From CAMLIZ01 sp040758375 (GTDB lineage Bacteria; Pseudomonadota; Gammaproteobacteria; Burkholderiales; Burkholderiaceae_C), in contig JBFLWE010000019.1 of NCBI GenBank assembly GCA_040758375.1, positions 1 through 64,000 on the forward strand: DNA of 64,000 bases, given 5' to 3'. This document shows positions 7,332-15,753 of the stretch, in pieces; position 1 is the first letter of the stretch; each line of letters begins with the position of its first letter. The notes under the pieces were generated by a model. It did no database searches. It was not told the DNA's origin and was given only the letters and a program-made list of their open reading frames with translations. The translations under genes and the position numbers were made by a program.

Positions 7332-9413
7332 ATGCGAGCTCCCTACGTCCCCCAGATCCGTCTTTTCCAGCAATGGCTGCACCAGCACCGCGGCCTGCGC
7401 TTCGACAGCTACGACGCGCTGTGGCGCTGGTCGGTCGAAGACCAGCCCGGCTTCTGGGGCAGCCTGTGGGAATACGAGTCGATGGACTCGCCGGTTCCTT
7501 ACACCGCCGTGCTGGCCGACGCCCGCATGCCGGGGGCGCGCTGGTTCCCCGGCGCGCAGGTGAACTACGCGCAGCGGGTGCTGCGCCATGTGCAGGCCGC
7601 CCATGCCGCCGGGCAGCCGGCCATCGTGAGCGAGGACGAGCTGGGCCGCGTGCGCGAGCTGGGCTGGCCGGAGCTGAAGCGCCAGGTCGCGGCCATGGCG
7701 CTCGCGCTGCGCGGGCTGGGCGTGCAGCGCGGCGACCGGGTGGCCGCCTACCTGCCCAACGTGCCGGAGACGGTGGTCGCGTTCCTGGCCTGCTGCAGCA
7801 TTGGCGCGGTGTGGAGCGTGTGCGCGCCCGACATGGGCACGCAGGCGGTGGCCGACCGCTTCCGGCAGATCGAGCCCAGGCTGCTGATCGCCGCCGACGG
7901 GGTGCACTACGCCGGCAAGCCGATGGACCGCAGCGAGGTGGTGGCTTCGCTGCGCGCGGCGCTGCCCAGCGTGCAGAAGCTGGTGCTGCTGCGCTCGCCG
8001 CATGCCGCGCGCCGGCTGCCCGCCGATGCCGACTTCGAGCAGGCCCTGGCCCGCGACGACGACGCGGTGGCCGCCTTCGAACCCGAGTGGCTGCCCTTCG
8101 ACCACCCGCTGTGGATCGTGTACTCCAGCGGCACCACCGGCCTGCCCAAGGCGCTGGTGCACGGCCACGGCGGCATCCTGATGATGGGCGCGGCCGGTGG
8201 CAAGCATCTCGACGTGGGATCCAGCTACGACCCCAACAGCTTCGGCGAGCGCTTCCACTGGTACAGCAGCACCGGCTGGGTGATGTGGAACTCGCAGGTC
8301 AACGGCCTGGTGGCCGGCGCCACGATCTGCCTGTACGACGGCAGCCCTTCCGGCCCCAAGGACCGGCCCGACTGGGGCGTGCTGTGGCGCTTCGCCGCGC
8401 GCCACCGCGTCAGCTACTTCGGCGCCGGCGCGGCCTTCTATGCCAACTGCATGAAGGCCGGACTGGACATCGCCGCCTGCGGCGACCTGCGCCGCATCCG
8501 GGCGCTCGGCTCCACCGGCTCGCCGCTGCCGGAAGAGGTGCAGCGCTGGGGCACGGCGCAGTTCGAGCGCGTGGGCACGCCCGGCATCTGGTGGAGCAAC
8601 ATCTCCGGCGGCACCGACTTCTGCGGCGCCTTCGTCGGCGGCCACCGCGAGCTGCCGCAAACGCCCGGCCGCATGCAATGCCGCCAGCTCGGCTGCGCTG
8701 TCGAGGCCTGGAACGAAGCGGGCGAACCGGTGAATGAAGCCCCCGGCTGCGGAGATACCGCAGCCACCCCCCGAGGGGGTCAGCCCGGTCTCGGGAGCGG
8801 CCCAGCGCCCGGGCTGATCGACGAGGTGGGCGAACTGGTGTGCACCAAGCCGCTGCCCTCGATGCCGCTGTACCTTTGGGGCGACAAGGACCATGCGCGC
8901 TACCTCTCCAGCTATTTCGACGTGTTCCCCGGCGTCTGGCGCCACGGCGACTGGCTGAAGATCCACACCGACGGCAGCTGCGTGATCTACGGCCGCAGCG
9001 ACGCCACGATCAACCGCCACGGCCTGCGCCTGGGTACCAGCGAGATCTACGCCGCGGTGGAGGCGCTGCCGGAGGTGGTGGACTCGATGGTGATCGACCT
9101 CGAATACCTGGGCCGGCCGAGCTGGATGGCGCTGTTCGTGGTGCTGCGGCCCGGGCTCGCGCTCGACGAGGCGCTGCGCGCCCGCATCGCCGATGCGATC
9201 AAGACCGCCGTGTCGCCGCGTTTCCTGCCCGATGCGCTGGTGCAGGCGCCCGAGATCCCGCGCACGCTGTCCGGCAAGAAGCAGGAGGTGCCGATCACGA
9301 AGCTGTTCCTCGGCCACCCGGTCGAGAAGGTGGTGAACCGCGACGCGATGGCGAACCCGGGCTGCCTGCCCTGGTATCAAGAGCAGGCGAAGGCGCACGC
9401 AGCGCGGGCTTAA
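7332..9413 (+). CDS. Acetoacetate-CoA ligase (acetoacetyl-CoA synthetase) with an in-frame repeat insertion
   Basis: 693 residues of the ANL (AMP-forming) superfamily. The P-loop-like motif YSSGTTGLPKAL is at about 264-275. The block WYSSTGWVMWNSQVNGL and the end region VKLFLGHPVEKVVNRDAMANP-like (here TKLFLGHPVEKVVNRDAMANP) are typical of acetoacetyl-CoA synthetases. The enzyme activates acetoacetate with ATP and CoA, linking PHB or ketone-body breakdown to acetyl-CoA. Residues about 467-495, between EAWNEAGEPV and DEVGELV, come from a REP-like element (8731-8818) that keeps the frame open; family members have only a short loop there. Its stop codon overlaps that of the convergent sucrose phosphorylase gene. 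Confidence 0.9.
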   Translation: MRAPYVPQIRLFQQWLHQHRGLRFDSYDALWRWSVEDQPGFWGSLWEYESMDSPVPYTAVLADARMPGARWFPGAQVNYAQRVLRHVQAAHAAGQPAIVSEDELGRVRELGWPELKRQVAAMALALRGLGVQRGDRVAAYLPNVPETVVAFLACCSIGAVWSVCAPDMGTQAVADRFRQIEPRLLIAADGVHYAGKPMDRSEVVASLRAALPSVQKLVLLRSPHAARRLPADADFEQALARDDDAVAAFEPEWLPFDHPLWIVYSSGTTGLPKALVHGHGGILMMGAAGGKHLDVGSSYDPNSFGERFHWYSSTGWVMWNSQVNGLVAGATICLYDGSPSGPKDRPDWGVLWRFAARHRVSYFGAGAAFYANCMKAGLDIAACGDLRRIRALGSTGSPLPEEVQRWGTAQFERVGTPGIWWSNISGGTDFCGAFVGGHRELPQTPGRMQCRQLGCAVEAWNEAGEPVNEAPGCGDTAATPRGGQPGLGSGPAPGLIDEVGELVCTKPLPSMPLYLWGDKDHARYLSSYFDVFPGVWRHGDWLKIHTDGSCVIYGRSDATINRHGLRLGTSEIYAAVEALPEVVDSMVIDLEYLGRPSWMALFVVLRPGLALDEALRARIADAIKTAVSPRFLPDALVQAPEIPRTLSGKKQEVPITKLFLGHPVEKVVNRDAMANPGCLPWYQEQAKAHAARA
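8731..8818 (+). repeat. REP-like palindromic element inserted in-frame in a coding sequence
   Basis: The element has two stem-loops: GGCTGCGG-AGATA-CCGCAGCC at about 8745-8765, then a C-run/G-run palindrome at about 8766-8780. A tail ends in AGCGGCCCAGCGCCCGGGCT. Read on the minus strand, 36801-36884 matches nearly base for base, and 27552-27618 and 27636-27702 carry a diverged version. Here it lies wholly inside the acetoacetate-CoA ligase gene and encodes about 29 residues rich in Gly, Pro and Ala. Confidence 0.85.
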
Positions 9414-10885
9414 CCGAAGCGCAGCACCTGCTCCGTCGCGCCCGCCGAGCGCAGCACCAGCGTGTGCTCGCGCGTGCGGACGTTCACCTGCAGCTCAGCT
9501 TGGGCGTCGGCCGCGGTCCAGCACAGGTCGAGCGCATCCACGCCGGATTCGCGCATCTCGAAGCGCCCGCCGAACGCGGGGTGCGTGTTGCGCAGCCGGA
9601 TCAGCGCCAGCAGCTGCTGCACCACCGGCCTGGCGAGCGCACGCTCGAAGTCGGCCGCGTCGTAACGGTGCCGGTTGATGTCGCGCCCCACGCCGGTCTG
9701 CGCCAGCAGCGCCATGTCGTTCTCGCCGGCCAGCAACCCCACGTAGTACACCTGCGGCACGCCGGGCAGGAAGAACTGCAGCGCACGGGCGAGCAGGTAG
9801 TCGCGGTCATTGCGCGCCAACGCGTCGTAATACGTGCAGTTCACCTGGTACAGGTCGAGGTTGGAGGCCGCGGCGCCGGTGGCCTGGCGGCTCTGGCCGC
9901 CGCTGGCTTCGTGGATGTGCTCCACCAGCCGGTCCAGTTCGTCGTCGGGCACCAGGCCCGGCCGCTCGTTGGGCGCGCTGCGGTCGGCGCCGATGTCGAT
10001 GATGCCGATGCCGTCGTGCGTGTCGAGCACCGTCACCGCGTTGGTGGGGCGCTGCGCGATCCAGCGCTTCAGCGGCTGCGCGGTGCCGAAGGCAAATGCG
10101 TGCAGCAGCAGCGGCGGCAGCGCGAAGTCGTACACCCAGTCCACGCGCCGCGCGATCTTGACCTGCGTGCAGTAGTGGGAGTGGATCTCCACCAGCACCT
10201 CGATGCCCAGAGACCGCGCCTCGGCCGAGAGCTCGGAGATGAAGTCGAAGGTCTCCGGCAGCATGAAGCAGGAGCTGCCGGCCTTCTTGACGGCATAGCC
10301 CACCGCGTCGAGCCGCACCATGCGCACCCCGGCGCCGGACAGCGTGCGCAGGATGCCGCTCAGGTACTGGCGCCCGGCCGGATGCTGCACGTCGATGTCC
10401 ACCTGCTGGCCGGTGAAGGTGGTCCACAGCAGCCGGCGCTCGCCGCTGGCGAGCGTGAACATCGTGAACGGCAGCCCCGGCCGCGGGCGGTAGATGTCGA
10501 GCAGGTTGCGCTCGCTGGCGCCGTGCGGGAACACGCTCTTGAGCGTGAGGAACATGCCGTCGTAGGGCGACTTCGCGCCACGCGCCGACCAGTCCTGGAA
10601 CTGCGGCGACTGCGAAGACACGTGGTTGACGATCACGTCCACCATCAGGTCCAGCTCGCGGCCGAGCGCCGCCACGTCGCCCCAGTCGCCCAGGCGCTCG
10701 TCCACTCGCAGGTGGTCGATCGGGTCGAAGCCGGCGTCGGCGCCGTCGATGCGGTGGAAGAACGGCAGCAGGTGCACGCCGCCGAACACGCCGGCCAGGG
10801 GGCCGCAGAGCAGCTTGCGGATGTCTTGGAAAGTGCCGCCGGGCAGGCGGTCGACGTAGGCGATGAGTTGGACTTGGTTCTTCAT
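9410..10885 (-). CDS. gtfA: Sucrose phosphorylase (GH13)
   Basis: 491 residues from the ATG that overlaps the stop of the upstream permease gene (ATGA, 10882-10885). Catalytic GH13 residues are visible: nucleophile Asp193 in VRLDAVGY, acid/base Glu233 in VLVEIHSHY, and stabiliser Asp288 in VLDTHDGIG. The N-terminus MKNQVQLIAYVDRLPGGTF and LLPFFHRIDGADAGFDPIDH are typical of sucrose phosphorylases (usually about 490 residues). The enzyme converts sucrose and phosphate into glucose-1-phosphate and fructose in the cytosol. A closely related phosphorylase specificity (for example sucrose-6-phosphate) is possible but less likely beside a sucrose-type permease. Confidence 0.9.
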   Translation of the reverse strand: MKNQVQLIAYVDRLPGGTFQDIRKLLCGPLAGVFGGVHLLPFFHRIDGADAGFDPIDHLRVDERLGDWGDVAALGRELDLMVDVIVNHVSSQSPQFQDWSARGAKSPYDGMFLTLKSVFPHGASERNLLDIYRPRPGLPFTMFTLASGERRLLWTTFTGQQVDIDVQHPAGRQYLSGILRTLSGAGVRMVRLDAVGYAVKKAGSSCFMLPETFDFISELSAEARSLGIEVLVEIHSHYCTQVKIARRVDWVYDFALPPLLLHAFAFGTAQPLKRWIAQRPTNAVTVLDTHDGIGIIDIGADRSAPNERPGLVPDDELDRLVEHIHEASGGQSRQATGAAASNLDLYQVNCTYYDALARNDRDYLLARALQFFLPGVPQVYYVGLLAGENDMALLAQTGVGRDINRHRYDAADFERALARPVVQQLLALIRLRNTHPAFGGRFEMRESGVDALDLCWTAADAQAELQVNVRTREHTLVLRSAGATEQVLRFG

Positions 10886-12204
10886 GGAAGGGTCGGGGCC
10901 GGTGCAACTGCGGGCACCGCGCGCACCCGCAGCACACAGGCCGCGGCCACCAGCAACAGCACGCCGGCCAGGCGGATCACGTTCTCGGGTCGGCCAGCCA
11001 GCCAGCTGTCGTAGATGAGCGGCAAGGTGGCGATCTGCAGCAGCATCGGCAACACGATGAACATGTTGAAGATGCCCATGTACACACCCACGCGGTGCGC
11101 GGGCAGGCTGCCGGCCAGCAGCACATAGGGGTTGCCCATGATGCTGGCCCAGGCCAGGCCGATGCCCACCATCGGCAGGAACAGCCAGCCCGGCGTGTGG
11201 ATGGCGGGAATGGCCATCATCCCCAGGCCGGCGAGCACCAGGCAGGCGCTGTGCACGGCCTTGGGGCCGAAGCGCCGGGCGAAGGGCAGCATCGCGAACG
11301 CCGCGACGAAGGCCACGGCGTTGTAGAAGCCGCCCAGCTGCCCGTTGAGCAGGTTGGCCTCGCGCAGGCCGGGCGACGCCGGGTCGGTGCTGCCGTACAG
11401 CGTGGAAGCCAGCGACAGCACCACGTACTGCCAGTAGCAGAACATCGCGTACCACTGGAACAGCTTCATCCACGCGAGCTGGCGCATCGTGGGCGGCATG
11501 TCGCGCAGGGCGTCGGCGATTTCGCGCAAGGCCGCCTTGAGCCCGCGCGGCTGCTGGCGGATGTGCTCTCGCTCCACCGCGGTGAGCGGCAGCTCGGGCG
11601 TGGTGCGCACCGACCACAGGATGGACACGATGGAGAACACCGCGCCCACGATGAAGGCCGCGATCGTGATGTGCGGAATGTGGTGGGCGTTGACCGCGTC
11701 CTTGTTCATGCCCAGCAACACCATGATCGTGGGCGCCAGGTAGGCCAGGGTCTGGCCCAGCCCGGTGAACGCGCTTTGCATCAGGAAGCCCAGCGAATGC
11801 TGCTCGCGCGGCAGCCGGTCGCTCACGAAGGCGCGGTAAGGCTCCATGGTCACGTTGTTGGCCGCATCCAGGATCCACAGCAGGCTGGCCGCCATCCACA
11901 GCGTGGGGCTGAAAGGCATGAACAGCAGCCCCAGGCTGCAAAGCACCGCGCCGATCAGGAAATAAGGCGTGCGCCGGCCCCAGCGCGAATCGGTGCGGTC
12001 GCTCAGGGCGCCGATGATGGGCTGCACGATCAGCCCGGTCATCGGCCCGGCCAGCCACAGCAGCGGCAGGCTGGCCTCGTCCGCCCCCAGGTAGCGGTAG
12101 ATCGGGCTCATGTTGCTCTGCTGCAGCCCGAAGCTGAACTGGATGCCGAAGAAGCCGGCATTCATGTTCACGATCTGCCAGAAACCCAGGTGCGGCTTGC
12201 CCAT
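10882..12204 (-). CDS. MFS sugar permease of the sucrose/maltose (SUC/SLC45-like) type
   Basis: 440 residues with about 12 hydrophobic segments. The loop after the second helix reads SDRTDSRWGRRTPY (residues 68-81), the signature of GPH/SUC-type sugar:proton symporters. It starts 4 bp after the TonB-dependent receptor stop and its own stop overlaps the gtfA start, so receptor, permease and phosphorylase form one operon. The inferred job is uptake of intact sucrose across the inner membrane, delivering it to the phosphorylase; maltose is the main alternative substrate for the family. Confidence 0.85.
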   Translation of the reverse strand: MGKPHLGFWQIVNMNAGFFGIQFSFGLQQSNMSPIYRYLGADEASLPLLWLAGPMTGLIVQPIIGALSDRTDSRWGRRTPYFLIGAVLCSLGLLFMPFSPTLWMAASLLWILDAANNVTMEPYRAFVSDRLPREQHSLGFLMQSAFTGLGQTLAYLAPTIMVLLGMNKDAVNAHHIPHITIAAFIVGAVFSIVSILWSVRTTPELPLTAVEREHIRQQPRGLKAALREIADALRDMPPTMRQLAWMKLFQWYAMFCYWQYVVLSLASTLYGSTDPASPGLREANLLNGQLGGFYNAVAFVAAFAMLPFARRFGPKAVHSACLVLAGLGMMAIPAIHTPGWLFLPMVGIGLAWASIMGNPYVLLAGSLPAHRVGVYMGIFNMFIVLPMLLQIATLPLIYDSWLAGRPENVIRLAGVLLLVAAACVLRVRAVPAVAPAPTLP

Positions 12205-12208
12205 GCGC

Positions 12209-14542
12209 TTAGAACGTGTACTTGAGGCTCAGCTTGGCGGTGCGGCCGTTGACGGCCCGGGCGATGTACAGCGGGTTGTTGCCCAGGTTGTTCTGCGCCT
12301 CGGCCTCGGTGTAGCCCAGAGTGTCGAACAGGTTGTTCACGCCCAGCTGCAGCACCAGGTTGTCCCGCAGCTCGTAGTTGGCGAAGGCGTTGACCACGGT
12401 GTAGGCCGGCAGCACGACCTGGTTGTCGTTCTGCGCATACGACTTGGTGGTGCCGATGACAGAACCGCCGACCTCCAGGGGCCCGAAGGTGTACGACGGC
12501 GCGATCTGGTAGATCAGGTCGGCCTGGCGGCGCGGCACCTTGCCGTTGTTGGGGCCCGAGGTGATGCGGGCATGCGTGAAGGTGGCGCCGCCGATCACCC
12601 GGAAGTCGCCGATCCGGTAGGACAGCTCGGCCTCCAGGCCTTTCGAGTCGTAGGAATCCTGCTTGACGGTCTGGGTGGTCACCTCGAAGCCCGCGCCTTC
12701 CTTCGTCTTGGCGAAGAAGGCCGTGACGAAGGCATTGAGGCTGCCCTGGCGGAACTTCAGCCCCGCCTCGATCTGGTCGACCTCGTTCACCGGATAGGGG
12801 TCCACACCGGTGGCCACGCGCGTGTCCCAGATCACGCGGTCGGGTGACTTCCACGAAATGCCGTGGCTGGCGCGCGCAAAGGCGGCCAGGTTGCGCTGGA
12901 ACTCGTAGTTGGCGCCCACCGAGTAGGAGGTGCCGTCGGTGGCATAGCTCACCGTGTTGCGGCGCGTCGGGTCCCAGCCGGCGGCACCGCCAAAGATCTG
13001 CCAGCCGCTGGCGCGCTGCTTGTCGTAGCGCACGCTGGCGTCCACGGACAGCGGCCCCTGGTCCCAGGTGAGCGCGGCGTACGGCGCCACGGCCGTGAGG
13101 TCCACGTCGAACGAGCGGTAACAGCAGCCGCCCCAGGTGGTGATGGCGTCGCCCACCGGCTGGGTGGTGGGGGCACCGTTGTCATCGACGATGCGCGCGC
13201 CCTCGCCCTTCAGTTCGAAGTTGTAGCGGTTCCAGTACCAGGTCTGCGCAAAGCGCTGCACGCCGGAGAACAGGCCGCCGGTGGCCGTGAGCTTGCTGGC
13301 CTCGCCCAGCGTGAAGGCCTTTTGCACGCGCAGGTCGTTGAACACGTTGCCCATGTCGTCGAGCGCGGTGTTGAAGATGTGGGCCGAGAAGTACGGTGTG
13401 GTCGAGGTGCTGGTGGGCGGCTGCGAGCCGGCCGGGAACACGCCGATGAAACGGCCGCTGATCGCGCTCTTGCGGAAACGGTTGGTGATCGAAAGGTCGC
13501 CCGCGAACTTGAAGTGCGCCTCCACGCCGATCGAGTCCACCTTCACCGCCAGCCCGTCGGCCGGGTTGGTGGCCAGGCGGTTGCCGTTGCGGTCGACCAC
13601 CACGTCCTGCGGAAAGTTCGAGTTCACGAAGAAGGCGGTGCGCGGGTCCACCCCCTGCAGCTCGGTGATGGTGTTGCCGTCCAGGCTCACCGGCACCGGC
13701 AGGTAGGTGGGCGTGCGGTCGTCCAGGTGCTTGAAGTTCACCCGCAGGTAGCCGTTGTCGAACTCCTTGGTGATGCTGGCCTTGATCTGGCCGCCGTTTT
13801 CCAGCGTCACATTGGAGGGGCGCGCGCCTTCGCCGATGCGGTAGAAGCCGCCCACGTGGCCATAGAGCTTGTCGCCCAGGCGCGTGCCGAAGTCGAAGTC
13901 GGCGCGCTGCTGGCGATGGTCCAGCCCCAGGCTCATGCCGATGGCGCCGCCGCCGTGCTTGCCGGTCTTGGACAGGAAGTTGACGATCGCGCCCGGCGAG
14001 TTGGTCGAGAGCGTGGAGGACGAGCCGCCACGGATGGTGTCGATCGAATCGAGCGAATAGTCGGCGCGCAGGAACTGGTCGGCCGTGGCGAACGACACGT
14101 CGCCCACCAGCAGCACCGGCAAGCCGTCTTCCTGCAGTTGCACGTAGCGGCCGCCCCCGTCGGACATGGGCAAGCCGCGCACGCCGAGGTTGGCGTTGCC
14201 CTCGCCGCCGGTGGACTCGGCGCGGATGCCGGGCACGGCACGCAGCACCTCGGTGGCGCTGGCGGCCACGGCGTTCTGCACCTGATCGGCATCGAGCGTG
14301 CTCACCGAGACGCTCTGCTTCATCTTCGTGCGTGCGGTGGTGGTGCCGGTGACGACGATGCGCTCGAGGTTGAGGCCGCCGTCGGACTTGGGCGCCTCGG
14401 CGGGTTCGGCCGACTTCTGCGGCTCGGCCTGGGCAGCGGCCGCAGGGGCCGGTGCGGGGGAGGTCTGCGCGTGCGATGCCTGCAGGGCCACAAAGGCCGC
14501 TGCCGCAAGGGCCACGGCACGGGGGGTCGCGTTGAGGGTCAT
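12209..14542 (-). CDS. TonB-dependent outer-membrane receptor of the sucrose locus
   Basis: 777 residues. A signal peptide (MTLNATPRAVALAAAAFVALQASHAQT) is followed by an Ala/Pro/Glu-rich linker, a TonB-box-like ERIVVTG at about 60, a plug domain (DADQVQNAVAASATEVLRAVPGIRAEST, then IDTIRGGSSSTLSTNSPGAIVNFLSKTG) and a 22-strand barrel ending LSLKYTF, with the C-terminal Phe of outer membrane proteins. A GGAGA ribosome binding site lies 5 bases before the ATG. By position it imports sucrose or a larger sucrose-containing glycan, as in CUT loci of Xanthomonas; substrate is inferred from the permease and phosphorylase genes. A LacI-type operator lies 63 bp upstream. Confidence 0.88.
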   Translation of the reverse strand: MTLNATPRAVALAAAAFVALQASHAQTSPAPAPAAAAQAEPQKSAEPAEAPKSDGGLNLERIVVTGTTTARTKMKQSVSVSTLDADQVQNAVAASATEVLRAVPGIRAESTGGEGNANLGVRGLPMSDGGGRYVQLQEDGLPVLLVGDVSFATADQFLRADYSLDSIDTIRGGSSSTLSTNSPGAIVNFLSKTGKHGGGAIGMSLGLDHRQQRADFDFGTRLGDKLYGHVGGFYRIGEGARPSNVTLENGGQIKASITKEFDNGYLRVNFKHLDDRTPTYLPVPVSLDGNTITELQGVDPRTAFFVNSNFPQDVVVDRNGNRLATNPADGLAVKVDSIGVEAHFKFAGDLSITNRFRKSAISGRFIGVFPAGSQPPTSTSTTPYFSAHIFNTALDDMGNVFNDLRVQKAFTLGEASKLTATGGLFSGVQRFAQTWYWNRYNFELKGEGARIVDDNGAPTTQPVGDAITTWGGCCYRSFDVDLTAVAPYAALTWDQGPLSVDASVRYDKQRASGWQIFGGAAGWDPTRRNTVSYATDGTSYSVGANYEFQRNLAAFARASHGISWKSPDRVIWDTRVATGVDPYPVNEVDQIEAGLKFRQGSLNAFVTAFFAKTKEGAGFEVTTQTVKQDSYDSKGLEAELSYRIGDFRVIGGATFTHARITSGPNNGKVPRRQADLIYQIAPSYTFGPLEVGGSVIGTTKSYAQNDNQVVLPAYTVVNAFANYELRDNLVLQLGVNNLFDTLGYTEAEAQNNLGNNPLYIARAVNGRTAKLSLKYTF

Positions 14543-14604
14543 GGTGTCTCCGGGTCTTCGTGCGTCCGCGATGCGGGATCACGGTGCCGCGACTGTAGAT
14601 TTCA

Positions 14605-14620
14605 ATGCAACCGCTTGCAT
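14605..14620. promoter_or_regulatory. LacI-family operator, proximal to the TonB-dependent receptor gene
   Basis: The 16-bp site ATGCAACCGCTTGCAT has the LacI/GalR-family layout TGCAA-N4-TTGCA with matching half-sites. It lies 63 bp upstream of the receptor start, between the receptor and the divergent regulator gene. A second copy is at 14653-14668, 48 bp away centre to centre. Confidence 0.7.
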
Positions 14621-14652
14621 ATGGGATCAACACCAGTGAGTCATGCAAATCC

Positions 14653-14668
14653 ATGCAAACGGTTGCGT
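14653..14668. promoter_or_regulatory. LacI-family operator, proximal to the regulator gene
   Basis: ATGCAAACGGTTGCGT differs from the 14605 site mainly in the last half-site base and central bases. It ends 14 bp before the regulator ATG at 14682, so it would sit across that promoter and allow autoregulation. A TACACT hexamer at 14669-14674 adjoins it and could be the -10 box. Confidence 0.65.
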
Positions 14669-14681
14669 TACACTCCGCACC

Positions 14682-15743
14682 ATGCCGCATGCCACGCCCG
14701 AGCGCTCCGCGCCCGCTGCCGAAGCCACACGCTCACGCCGCGTGCAAATGGCCGACATCGCACGCCTGGCCGGCGTGTCGGTGTCCACCGTGTCGCGCGC
14801 ACTGGCCGGCAGCGAACTGATCAACCCCGAAACCCGGGCCCGCATCGCCGAGCTGGCCAAGTCGCTGCACTACGCGGTGAACGTGGGGGCCCAAAACCTC
14901 GCGCGCGGCCAGAACCGCACCGTGGGCGTGGTGCTGCCGCTGGACACGCAGACCCGGCAGCATGTGTCCGACCCTTTCTTCCTGGCGCTGGTGGGCTCGA
15001 TCGCCGATGCCCTCACCGAGCAGGGCTGCGACATGCTGCTCACGCGCGTGGACGCCGAGCACCTGGACCGCGCCGCCCAGCTGTACGACAGCGGCCGCGC
15101 CAGCGGCATCCTGCTGATCGGCCAGTGGCACCACCATGACCAGCTCAACAAGCTGGCGTTGCGCGGTGTGCCCATGGTGGTGTGGGGCACGCAGCTGCCG
15201 GGCCAGCTGTACTGCACCGTGGGCAGCGACAACCACGCCGGCGGCCTGGCCGCCACGCGGCACCTGCTGCACCTGAAGTGCAGGCGCATCCTGTTCGTGG
15301 GCGACCCCGAGCTGCCCGAGGTGGCGCGCCGGCGCGACGGCCATGTGGCCGCGCTGCACGAGCGGCACCTGGCGCCGCGGCCGGAGCTGGTGCTGCGCGT
15401 GCCCTTCGCCACCGACCTGGCGCGCGAGGCCGTCGAGGCGCGCTGCGCGCCGCCGCTGGACTTCGACGGCGTGTTCGCCTGCTCCGACCTGCTGGCCATG
15501 ACGGTGATCAACGTGCTGCGCGCCCGCGGCATCGAGGTGCCGCGCGAGCTGCCGGTGGTGGGCTACGACGACGTGGAGCTGGCGCGCCACCTGCATCCGT
15601 CGCTCACCACGGTGCGCCAGTCGATCCCCGAAGCCGGGCGGGCCATGGTGCAGGCGCTGCAGCAGCTCATCGACGGCGCTCCGGCGGCGCCGGTGCAGCT
15701 GCCCACCGAGCTGGTGGTGCGCGAAAGCAGCCGCAGGCCTTGA
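14682..15743 (+). CDS. LacI-family transcriptional regulator of the sucrose locus
   Basis: 353 residues. The N-terminal helix-turn-helix RVQMADIARLAGVSVSTVSRALAG (about 20-43) includes the usual hinge-helix region SLHYAVNVGAQNLARGQNRTVGVVLP. A periplasmic-binding-protein-like effector domain follows, with DGVFACSDLLAMTVINVLRARGIEVPRELPVVGYDD. An upstream ATG at 14643 is rejected because it would put coding sequence through the operator at 14653-14668. Divergent placement and two shared operators indicate that it represses the receptor-permease-phosphorylase operon until sucrose or a product is present (inference by analogy with SuxR/CscR). Confidence 0.88.
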   Translation: MPHATPERSAPAAEATRSRRVQMADIARLAGVSVSTVSRALAGSELINPETRARIAELAKSLHYAVNVGAQNLARGQNRTVGVVLPLDTQTRQHVSDPFFLALVGSIADALTEQGCDMLLTRVDAEHLDRAAQLYDSGRASGILLIGQWHHHDQLNKLALRGVPMVVWGTQLPGQLYCTVGSDNHAGGLAATRHLLHLKCRRILFVGDPELPEVARRRDGHVAALHERHLAPRPELVLRVPFATDLAREAVEARCAPPLDFDGVFACSDLLAMTVINVLRARGIEVPRELPVVGYDDVELARHLHPSLTTVRQSIPEAGRAMVQALQQLIDGAPAAPVQLPTELVVRESSRRP

Positions 15744-15753
15744 GGGCGGGGCC

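Noticed and set aside
3301..8737. Long plus-strand open frames (806 and 1120 codons) opposite rimO, phaR, cysQ and the phospholipase D-like gene
   Set aside because: No recognisable domain, composition biased to His/Arg/Ala; they mirror real genes on the other strand.
5742..9398. Minus-strand open frame of 1218 codons spanning the acetoacetate-CoA ligase gene
   Set aside because: Low-complexity Arg/Ala/Gly-rich translation antisense to genes with clear domains; a frame artefact of very high GC.
9410..12058. An 882-codon frame apparently joining a permease-region extension to sucrose phosphorylase
   Set aside because: The first 391 codons are an out-of-frame shadow of the MFS gene; sucrose phosphorylase starts at 10885 with an ATGA overlap.
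14643..14681. An N-terminal extension of the LacI regulator from an upstream ATG
   Set aside because: It would run through the operator at 14653-14668 and adds residues before the family's usual N-terminus.
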